NCBI RefSeq assembly: GCF_000213175.1
Contig: NW_009799101.1
Location: 4,274,940-4,338,939, forward strand
Origin: Neurospora tetrasperma FGSC 2508
Lineage: Eukaryota; Ascomycota; Sordariomycetes; Sordariales; Sordariaceae
Reading direction: 5' to 3'
Length of the DNA: 64,000 nt
Position 1 is the stretch's first letter. Each line of letters begins with the position of its first letter. The notes beneath the pieces are model-generated. The model was given only the letters and a program-made list of their open reading frames with translations. It was not told the DNA's origin and ran no database searches. This document shows positions 1-8,548 of the stretch, piece after piece. Position numbers and translations under genes: made by a program.

Positions 1-1431
1 GTGGTCGGAGTGTGCTATGAGAGGTGCTGACTGCGTATTACGGAGCAAGTTCTCAGATTGGAGTTGAGCACAGCTTGAGAGCAGTCTTGGATCGCTGCTG
101 TGATCTTGAGCGATTGCCACAGGCCGTGTCGACGAAAGAAACACAGTCGCACCAGGCCTTGTTCATGTTATTGAACAAGTATACTCCATTCTTGAGCATG
201 GTGGCGCACAATGACAGCCTTTTGGATGATTTGCGCGTTCTTGTCGCCCTCATCCCGGCCGTGATTATCTGTCACTGCCGCAATATAAAATGGCTCAATC
301 ACTTGACTATTGGTGACAGAAGAGGCCGCAACCGTGAGCGGTTCTTGTGGAGGGATGTGGTCGTCAGGTCTGTCACGTTCCCAAACTTGAAAGTCGCGAA
401 CCTAGAAGGGATATCATATTTGTCATGACCTTGGGCAGAGATTGCACCGTTTCTGCGGTCGCTTACTCCACTTGACGAGGCCGTCTTCTTCGTCAATCGC
501 GCCCCCAATCTCCGACACCTGACACTCAGAGCATTTTCGAGCAGGGACAGATCAGCAGTTCCCATCCTTCCACTTGGAAGCCTCACCTCACTGGTTCTTC
601 ATTATTGCTCTTTCTTGGGGAAAGCGGATCTGGTCAACATTGTCAGCGCTTGTCCCAGGTTGGAACGCTTCGTGTTCACATCTGAAGCCAGCCCAACAGT
701 TAGGAGAGCCGACGCCAAGGGACTTTGCCTTTCTTGGGCCCGCGCTGGTCTTGAGAGCTCTGAGCCCTCTTTCACAACAACTCAAGGCATTGTCCATCGA
801 GTATGCGCCAATGCTCGATTACATCTTCACGAACGTGCCAAACGATGCGGACTCCGACGACGACGACATTAATCCCGACGACAACATGGACGCCAACGAA
901 AACCTGGTTACGCATCTTGGACACTTCCCAAACCTCAAAATGTTGCGAATTTGTCACAGAGCTTTACGGTGGACGCATTCTGACGGTCTCGTAAAAGAAC
1001 AGCTAGTCAGACTGATCGAAGGATGTCCACGTCTTGAGTCGCTTGACATCACGCAGATCGATATCAGGGACACCCAGATCCGGCCACAACTAGAAGGTCT
1101 GGTGGCCGTGGCCGGTACGGATGCTATACCATTGTTGAAGGGATTGAGGGTAGGCATCCTCAAAAACCAAGGTCGAGATAAACCAGTACAATGGACAAGG
1201 GACGACTCTTGTCCACATCTAAGCGATCTGTTCGCCAAAGAATACCTCGCCACTTATTCAAAAACTGGCATAAAGCTTCTGATTGACATCGAATCCTTTT
1301 GGCAGAAAATGGCAATCCTGCAAACTTTTCCCGCGGTTCATGAAGGCGTTCATGACACAGTTACTGTCCATCCCTATCTGGATGAGATCATGGGGGCTGT
1401 GCAGGAAAGGGAATCAGTAGCACGCCGATAG
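1..1431 (+). pseudogene. F-box/LRR-type protein, broken gene (5' end outside window)
   Basis: Translation shows leucine-rich repeat-like segments typical of large fungal F-box/LRR families, such as CPRLERFVF, LRHLTLRAF, FPNLKMLRI and CPRLESLDI. The reading frame is not intact. The 5' part has stops at 18-20 and at TGA 426-428, yet the same frame continues sensibly beyond the second stop to about 715. The coherent protein then moves to the next frame (about 720-1431) without room for an intron. One extra G in the run at 719-721 would explain the shift. The 3' part ends normally at 1431. No F-box is visible inside the window because the start lies upstream. I infer a pseudogene; sequencing error at the frameshift is the alternative. 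The family call is moderate because only the repeat pattern supports it. Confidence 0.55.
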
Positions 1432-2616
1432 AAAACACCAAAGCATTGGTGGGAGAGAAAAGGGCGGACAAGAAAAGGCGAGAAAGAAAAGGATGGCAAA
1501 AGAAAGCATGGGAGTGAGACAGGGTGGGAAGGGAAAGGGCAGACTATGAAGAGTGAAGCTGAACAATCAAAAAGAAGGAATCTATCAAAGTAGTTTTTCA
1601 GATCCCAAGTGGCCATGTACCGTTCAGCATCTGTTGCGCTGTGGGAAAACGGCTGGGGATGTTGGAGTGACAAAGAGCACCGTGTGAATGCTAGACATCC
1701 TAGTCGGCGTTCACCTATGTAAAAAAGCTCGTGTAAAGTATAAAAGCACCTCTCACGGCTCAAGACAGTGTTGTGTTTCAACTTTGACGATCTGACATGT
1801 TTTCGGGAGGAAAATGGTCAACGGTCGCTTGACGGGGATATTCTGTTTCCCCTTACCCTATCAAAACAGACGATCTTTCCAGATTAGGCAATCGGCCATC
1901 GGCTCCGAGAAGGATGGATCCGGAAGGCCGTTGTTTTCGTCAGGTAGATGAACCACCCAACAGTAAACCCCGATACTCCACTCGGAGACGGAGGACACTC
2001 CTGGACCCCTGGCAGTGGGAGCATCATCGAGCCCTGCTTGAACGAGGTAGACACGGGCAGTTTAGCCGGCGTAGCCTATAAGCCGAACAAAGAGTGAGGG
2101 GCCTGTTTCGAAGTGTATATGATATGAGAGGAGTATATGAAATGCCATGTCGGCTTCGTCATCCTCCATTTTTGATCGCCTCAGATGTCTCTCGTTTGTC
2201 AGGCAGACGGCATGGTCATCAAGGGGTTTATGGAGAATATGGATGAATTGATCGTCGAGAGGTTTCGGGGTTTTCGCTTGCTGATGCCATCTGGACACTC
2301 GTTTGCTTCCGCGCGTCGATGTTTAGGTAAAAGTGAATGCCGATCGACTCGAGTTGCATGTTTCTGCGGCAGTTGTTCGGGCCACGAACCCAACTACCAG
2401 GCTCGTGAGCTGTTTGAAGGAGTTGGCAGAAGTAACCGGGTAGGATAGATGGAGGATGATAAATAAGCACGTTGTGTACTCCCAACCGCATCTTCCTGTC
2501 CCGTTCAAGCGTCATCGTTGCGAGCCAAAAACGAGAGTATTTGAAAAGTGTCGTCAGTCGGATTCCAGTGTCTTCAGCTTCACTTTTCTTTCCCATCTCG
2601 TCACTCGACAGATATC
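1432..2616. other. Intergenic region, no gene seen
   Basis: About 1.2 kb between the broken LRR gene and the AA9 gene. Short open frames here show no recognisable domain. The last 150 bp before 2617 are CT-rich and probably include the promoter and leader of the AA9 gene. Confidence 0.5.
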
Positions 2617-3543
2617 ATGGTTAGAGCCTTTAGACTACTGGCGTCTTGCGCCATGTTCTCCCAAGCGCTTGCACACTCCCACATCTTGTACCTGATCATC
2701 AACGGACAGCAGTATCGAGGCTTCAACCCGCATGCTCCTGATGCCATCACCAACAGCATCGGATGGTCGACAAGCGCTGTTGATGATGGCTTCGTGACGC
2801 CGTCCAACTACTCAAACCCCGACATCATCTGCCACCGCGACGGCAAGCCGGCTAAAGCCCACGCGCCTGTCAAGGCAGGAGACAAGATCCAGATACAATG
2901 GAACGGCTGGCCCCAATCCCACAAGGGCCCAGTCTTGTCGTATCTAGCCCCCTGCGCCAACACGACAGACGGATGTGCTTCGGTTGACAAGCGCAAGCTG
3001 TCATGGACCAAGATCGATGACTCGTCACCAGTTTTGCTCGACGAAAAAGGTGGTCCACCCGGTAGATGGGCAACCGATGTCCTAATCACCCAGAACAATA
3101 CTTGGCTATTGGGTTTGCCGAACGATCTCGAGCCGGGACCGTATGTGCTACGTCACGAGTTGATCGCACTGCACTACGCCAATCTGAAGGACGGAGCGCA
3201 GAACTACCCGCAATGCGTGAACTTGTGGGTGGAGGCGCCTGGCCTAAAAGCCGCAAAGGTTGGCAAGGAGGAAGTGGTGGTGGCCGGGCAGAAAGAAGGG
3301 GTGCCAGCTACGGCGCTGTATAAAGCCACGGACCCGGGAGTGGCCATTGATATCTACACGGCGGCGCTTTCGACGTATGTTATCCCGGGGCCAACGCTGG
3401 CGCCTGAGGCGAAGCCGGTGCCGGTGACGGATCAGGGACTGAAGAGCACCATCACAGCAGTAGGGACGCCGGTGGTCGTGACGCAGGCAACGTCAACTGT
3501 CCCAATACCTAATGATAAGACGGCAGCGGCGTTCAAAGGTTGA
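2617..3543 (+). CDS. AA9 lytic polysaccharide monooxygenase (secreted)
   Basis: This 308-aa protein should be a copper-dependent, secreted enzyme that oxidatively cleaves cellulose or related beta-glucans. The ATG at 2617 is chosen because it opens a typical signal peptide (MVRAFRLLASCAMFSQALA). Cleavage after ALA exposes His as residue 1 of the mature enzyme, the first ligand of the copper 'histidine brace'. A typical AA9 start follows (INGQQYRGFNP). The second brace histidine lies in YVLRHELIALH, and the conserved Q-x-Y-P-x-C segment (QNYPQCVNLWV) carries the axial tyrosine. There is no intron. The catalytic domain ends near residue 215; the remaining ~90 residues form a Thr/Pro/Val-rich tail with no CBM1 cellulose-binding module. 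AA9 (formerly GH61) is assigned from motifs; substrate preference cannot be read from sequence. Confidence 0.93.
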   Translation: MVRAFRLLASCAMFSQALAHSHILYLIINGQQYRGFNPHAPDAITNSIGWSTSAVDDGFVTPSNYSNPDIICHRDGKPAKAHAPVKAGDKIQIQWNGWPQSHKGPVLSYLAPCANTTDGCASVDKRKLSWTKIDDSSPVLLDEKGGPPGRWATDVLITQNNTWLLGLPNDLEPGPYVLRHELIALHYANLKDGAQNYPQCVNLWVEAPGLKAAKVGKEEVVVAGQKEGVPATALYKATDPGVAIDIYTAALSTYVIPGPTLAPEAKPVPVTDQGLKSTITAVGTPVVVTQATSTVPIPNDKTAAAFKG

Positions 3544-3762
3544 GGTCCACGGCTTCGAGGCTGTCTTGAAACAGAGTCAGACGGTGGATGGGCTTCAGAT
3601 GTACACTAGTGTTCGGGGCGGCACGCCGCGCCCTTCCGTATGGGTGCAAGGCTGGATTCTGGGTTGTTACGTGCAGAGCTGGAAGCTGGGTTATAGTCCG
3701 CTAATACTTTTATATAATTGGGTTTTAGGTTGGCCGTTTCTCTCGTAAGTAATTTAAATATT

Positions 3763-3828
3763 TTAGAAATTATTTACTTTAATGCCAGGGGGCTGCGCCC
3801 CCCGGGACCCCCCCTTAGAATTATTTAC
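3763..3828. repeat. GC-rich hairpin flanked by AT-rich direct repeats
   Basis: The sequence ttagaaattatttac (3763-3777) recurs almost unchanged as ttagaattatttac (3815-3828). Between them lies a C/G-only block with a perfect 6-bp stem and 3-base loop (gggggc-tgc-gccccc, 3788-3802) and a further run of C. The compact palindrome in AT-rich surroundings looks like a small dispersed element, but no second copy was noticed in the window. Confidence 0.45.
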
Positions 3829-4270
3829 ACGAAAAGTATACGAAAGCGCGAAAAACGGCTGTACGGAAATGTACTAACATGAAAATCGCGAAACTCAGAT
3901 AGTGCTAACAATTGTTTTGCGGGCGAAAAGCCTGGTTTCGGTTCGTGCGCTATGATTTGGGTAGTGTGGCCGGGATTCTACGTAGCGACCGCCCGCGAAA
4001 AGCACTAACACACTAACCGCACTTTTCAGCGTCCTTGCTCGTGTAGGTATATAGAGATACCTTGACCGATGTGTCTCTCAGGGCGCTTGGTGTATTTGGT
4101 CCTCGATGTTGTTGATTATATCGTCATCTTTGACAACTCACGCTTCTCCCTAGCCAATGTGACTCTGGTCATGAAATGTGCTCCCATTGTGATCCGGGAA
4201 CGTTTGGCGCGATGGGTTGGATGGGCAGGAGACCTAAGGCAGGTACCTGGACAGCTGGCAAAACCAAGCC

Positions 4271-4475
4271 GTCAAGGTTCTACCGGGCCGCCACAGGTAT
4301 CTGCATGTACTTGTACTTGTAAGTCAACAATCCAGTTGCAGTTTCTGATTGGCCCTCGTACCTGCAGGTTTGGCGGCGCGAGGCCAACAACAAACGGCCA
4401 TCTACCTCATTGCACTAACCATCAAGGGTGCTACTTGCATACTGAAATAAGGGAAAGAGTGTTAGTGCAAGCTGC
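4271..4475. promoter_or_regulatory. Conserved upstream block of helicase copy 1
   Basis: Aligns with 20482-20675 upstream of helicase copy 2. Shared landmarks in the same order are a cgtcaaggttct...ccgggccgc start, the block gattggccctcgtacctgcagg, an aacaacaaacg segment, tgcactaac, and gttagtg about 40 bp later. The last two form an inverted pair. It lies about 210-410 bp before the start codon, so it may be promoter or 5' leader; the function is inferred only from conservation. Confidence 0.55.
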
Positions 4476-4683
4476 CTGGTGCATTTCCCCGCCATCAACA
4501 TCGGGACGACATCGCGCTTCGAGTTGGGCGTCGACAACTTCCACTTCACCACCGTCACTCAACTTCCTTGACGAGGCACAGGAAGGATATGTCATCTCGC
4601 TTCAATTTGAGCCCTGGATCCGTCACATAATCTCCTCCGGATTTTGCGCAGAGTCACTCCTTAACATCGGTCGGGTGTCAACG

Positions 4684-6909
4684 ATGCGCCAGGGCGTTTG
4701 GAGGTTGGCGGGGGCATTCCGAACAGCAAATCTCGAGCCGAGCTCGCGATTCTCTACTTGCGCGCCTGTCCATAAAAGGCAGGGTCGAGATTCCAAGGCA
4801 GAGAACAGGGGAAAGCTTGGGCAACTACTGGATCACAATGGGCGACCACTATCCGAAGAAGCAATAGCGGTTGCCCGCGAATACTGGAGATTGCAGCGGC
4901 TTCGTCACTCCTCCCCGTCGCCTCCATCGCCTATGCTTCTTCATGAGATACAACTTCACCGGGCAGCCTACAACCACGTCGTGCTGAACTTGAGCCGTGC
5001 GCCGGGAACTCCCGTCACAGTCACGTACGAACCACCATATATTGCTCCCTCACGCAACGAATGCACGGCATCACACCGAGATACGACTGTTCGGAAGCCT
5101 CGCATTGACCTAAAATCAGAAAAGCATACCCCCTGGCAGCATATTGATACAGCCAAGGAGGAGTTCCTGAAAGTTAAGCGGAAGGAAACGGCATTGTTGG
5201 CCGAAGACCTACCAGAACTCGCCTCAGAGCAGCAACGAATTGTCGAGCTTGCTGAGAGGGGTGACAACATCTTCTACACGGGTTCGGCTGGTTCGGGCAA
5301 ATCGAGAGTTCTGCGCGCCATTGTCGAGCGCCTCCAAGATATTGGTAAACTTGTCCACGTAGTGGCTCCTACTGGCAAGGCAGCCTTCAATGTGAACGGC
5401 ATAACCACCTGGTCCTACGTTGGCTGGAGTCCAGGCCTCACCAGGCAAAGTATCGAGGATCTTGTGTTCAAGTCACGATACAACGCGGCTGCCCGAAAAC
5501 GAATTCAAGACACAGATGTCCTCATAATCGACGAGATCAGCATGGTAGAAAATCATCATTTCGAACGCCTCAACGAGGTTCACAAACGGATCCGCGATGA
5601 CCACTCGCCGTTCGGAGGCGTCCAAGTCATCGTTGTGGGCGATTTTTGCCAACTACCGCCAGTCTCGCCCTTCGAGCTCTGCTATCATTGCGGATCCAAG
5701 ATGGACAAGAATGACAGCAAGACCGAGAGAGGCACGACATATACATGTGTGCCGTGCAATGCAACCTTTACGGACGAGGACAAGTGGGCTTTTCGGAGCA
5801 AAGCCTGGAAGGAATGCAACTTCAACCCAGTCCATCTGAACCAAATTCACCGTCAACGCGACCCCAAGTTCGTTGAGATTCTGCAGAAATGTCGAGTTGG
5901 CGCTCGTCTCACGGACCAGGACATCAATTCCCTCGTCAATCACGCATCCAACATAGACAAGAATGCCACCAAACTGTTCCCAACCCGCTGGGAAACCCGT
6001 TCGATCAATGACAGGGAATTTTTCAAACTGCCAGGCAAACCCCGAGTGTTCAAGTGCATCGATACGTTTCAATGGAATCGAAAACTCCACCCAGAACTAA
6101 AATACCTGGGTGAGAGAAATCCGCTGGACGGCACACTCAGAGCCCTCAAAGAACAGGTTCTGGAGTCTAAGGTGCTTCTCAAGGAGGGAATGCCCGTTGT
6201 CCTCTTCCAGAATCTCAATTTGGCGAAAGGACTGGTCAATGGCAGCCAGGGCGTGGTTGTCGGGTTCGAAAAGGTCCCCCGTGCAAGTCGATTTGCCGAT
6301 CGCGTACTCAACACCAACCTCGACGACTCTAACGACCCGGAAGTTTTAGCCATACTCGAGGACGAATTCCTCCTTCGGGTCCAGCGCCAGGAGTGCCCGA
6401 AAGTCGAATTCCCCAATGGGGAAATAGAGGTCATAGGACCCATAACCCGGATCGTCGAATACGGGAGAGAATCGCCGCATACAATGCTCACGCGAACGCA
6501 GTTGCCGCTTGGCCCGGCCTGGGCTATGACCATTCATCGATCCCAAGGCTTGACCATGGACCGCGTTGCCGTCGACTTGTCCAAGGCTTTCGCCATGGGT
6601 CAATCATACGTCGCCCTTTCCAGAGCCAAATCGCTCGAGGGACTGAAGGTGGAAGGGGATCCAGGAAAACTCCGCACTGGCATAAGATTGGATCAGGTTG
6701 TCAAGGATTTTATGGATGAGACGTTTGGGGATCAGTGGACTACGAACTCTGTCCCTGAGAGGTCCTCCGTACCACCAATGCATCAGGCAGTTGACAACAC
6801 GGACCTAGCCCGGATTAAAGCTCGTAATCATTCGGATACTACGTGGGAGAAATTGCTCAGTTGGTGGATTAAGGGGGGAAAGAGGGATGGCGGGCCAGAC
6901 CATGTCTAA
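4684..6909 (+). CDS. PIF1-family DNA helicase, copy 1
   Basis: A 741-aa superfamily 1B helicase. Walker A is GSAGSGKS near residue 200 and Walker B is IIDEISM near residue 282. GDFCQLPPV, QIHRQRDPKF, AMTIHRSQGLTMD and YVALSRAKSLEGLKV follow in PIF1/RecD order. A CxxC...CxxC pair (CYHCGSK, CVPCN) between motifs suggests a zinc-binding insertion. The start at 4684 is preferred over the longer open frame because copy 2 has the same sequence context at its ATG. Both proteins then begin with an Arg-rich, hydroxylated stretch resembling a mitochondrial presequence. PIF1 helicases unwind DNA 5'-3' and act on G-quadruplexes, telomeres and mtDNA, but this gene belongs to a shorter fungal multicopy type, so a housekeeping role should not be assumed. 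There is no Rep domain, so it is not a Helitron RepHel protein. Confidence 0.88.
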   Translation: MRQGVWRLAGAFRTANLEPSSRFSTCAPVHKRQGRDSKAENRGKLGQLLDHNGRPLSEEAIAVAREYWRLQRLRHSSPSPPSPMLLHEIQLHRAAYNHVVLNLSRAPGTPVTVTYEPPYIAPSRNECTASHRDTTVRKPRIDLKSEKHTPWQHIDTAKEEFLKVKRKETALLAEDLPELASEQQRIVELAERGDNIFYTGSAGSGKSRVLRAIVERLQDIGKLVHVVAPTGKAAFNVNGITTWSYVGWSPGLTRQSIEDLVFKSRYNAAARKRIQDTDVLIIDEISMVENHHFERLNEVHKRIRDDHSPFGGVQVIVVGDFCQLPPVSPFELCYHCGSKMDKNDSKTERGTTYTCVPCNATFTDEDKWAFRSKAWKECNFNPVHLNQIHRQRDPKFVEILQKCRVGARLTDQDINSLVNHASNIDKNATKLFPTRWETRSINDREFFKLPGKPRVFKCIDTFQWNRKLHPELKYLGERNPLDGTLRALKEQVLESKVLLKEGMPVVLFQNLNLAKGLVNGSQGVVVGFEKVPRASRFADRVLNTNLDDSNDPEVLAILEDEFLLRVQRQECPKVEFPNGEIEVIGPITRIVEYGRESPHTMLTRTQLPLGPAWAMTIHRSQGLTMDRVAVDLSKAFAMGQSYVALSRAKSLEGLKVEGDPGKLRTGIRLDQVVKDFMDETFGDQWTTNSVPERSSVPPMHQAVDNTDLARIKARNHSDTTWEKLLSWWIKGGKRDGGPDHV

Positions 6910-8434
6910 ATGCTACCACCATGGAACATTCGTGCGCGGTGCTTTTTCCCAACGTCACAAGCTGAGGCAGACAGCGCTTCATGAGGCCAAGACCTTTGCC
7001 TGTTCGCTTTGAGCTTGTTGGGCTGGCACCCAGGACTCAACCAGGCTATCGGCCAAGTACATTCTTGTATCCCATCAACGACAACCAAGCCTTTGGCCCG
7101 ATGAATCAATCGTCTGCGCCTTAAAACGCCTCTTTAACTCAACTCATCCCGACTTTCTCCCTCTGGTCAGGACAAAAGTAAACTGCACGCTCAGCGGCAC
7201 TTTTGGTTCCAACAGCAACAGCTCATCATAGAAGCAAATTCTGCATCTCGGCGGCAACAGTCCCTCCTCCTTCTCATCCTAAAAGATGCCCCTGAATCAT
7301 TCCCAGAGGCATCAAACGGTGTTTTCGCACCCGGCCTTTTCCAACCGGACCCAGTGCTCGTATTCTCGAGGTAGGGAATTCGGCACAACCGTAGAAGGCA
7401 AGGCGCAAATACCTACACGGTGATACACCGAAAGGGATCGTACCTCTGCTCCGTCGCTAGAGGTATACAGAACTCTATGCGCACTAATAGACATCCAATT
7501 GCTGCGGTCCATACTTATGGCCAGTGTGGCTCTAGCACCCAAGTACTCAAGGCTTTAAACACTCACGATGTATATTTGGATGAAGCTCGACTTCTCTTAG
7601 GAAGACCTACCTTACATGTTCCAATGTCCATACCTACCTCTACATAGATGTCACATTATTTCTCGTCCATAGCATCCCTAGGTATTGATACACTGCTACA
7701 TACTGCACACCCCGGGATCTGTTGAAAGGCCTCTTGCAAATAGCCAGCCGAACTTGTTGTGTCGAACCTCTACAAACCATCAGAACCTCTACTGGCAATC
7801 TTGGATGTTTCCAATGCGGTCAGGCTTTCACACTGGTACACCTAGGTTTTTTTTTTTTTTTTTTTTCGTGGTTGAAGCCGAGACGTATAGATGCTCTTTT
7901 CGAATTGTTTGTTATTTGCTTAGACACCGGCACCTTCGGTATTTTCTTTCCTGCATTTCTTGATGGTTACCTACTCGTCACATGCCGATATTGACTTACC
8001 TTTTTTTTTTTTTCCAAGTGTGTGTCTTCTTCCCCAAACATACTTGTCCCTACCAAGTAGTGCGTGTACTCTCTGCATCACCACAACTTTCTTCGTTGTA
8101 ACCCACCTGTTCCTTAATGTCCTAGAATAAGTAAGAAAAAGCTCATCCGGTTAAATCTCCGGGGGTTAGCTCTCACCGCTGGTCTGGTGGTGGCAGCGTT
8201 GGCATCGTTGTTTCATCCGACTCTCTGATACTTGCTGCAAGGCCCTGGCAGTTCAAATTTGGGGATTAATCTACTTTCGACGTATGAGCGTCATCATTCT
8301 TGCAGAATCTGCACACATACTTGATAACTTCGGTCTATTATACCATTCACTGAATAGCAGTGGACATACTTTAATGTTCCTCACGCGTACACACACACAC
8401 ACACGCACACCGCACTTCTGTATTGCACAACTTT
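6910..8434. other. Gene-free region downstream of helicase copy 1
   Basis: No credible gene. Contains T homopolymers (about 7848-7866 and 8000-8013) and a CA microsatellite near 8390-8410. At 8289-8390 two short blocks match sequence downstream of helicase copy 2: around tcatcattct..tctgcacac, and ccattcactgaa..gtggacat..cctcacgc. Base composition drops abruptly to AT-rich at about 8435. Confidence 0.5.
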
Positions 8435-8548
8435 GTTAAAATCTATTATTTAATAATAATTTCTAAATCAATTTAAAGCCATTTCAGCATACAAAGTAAT
8501 TAAGACACTAGTAATTAATCAAATCCATCACAATAGTACCTCCTAAGA

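Larger units (their letters stand above)
3544..4683. other. Intergenic and upstream region of helicase copy 1
   Basis: Holds a GC-rich hairpin between direct repeats (3763-3828), an imperfect gcgggcg/cgcccgc inverted pair (about 3918-3990) and several CACTAAC motifs. A stretch at 4271-4475 is shared with the upstream region of the second helicase. The helicase frame has no stop from 4069 to 4684, but comparison with copy 2 places the start at 4684, so this part is treated as leader. Confidence 0.5.

Noticed and set aside
4069-4683. Extra 205-residue N-terminal extension of helicase copy 1
   Set aside because: The extension overlaps conserved non-coding upstream sequence, and copy 2 has no equivalent frame. 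Both copies share the ATG context at 4684 and 20889.
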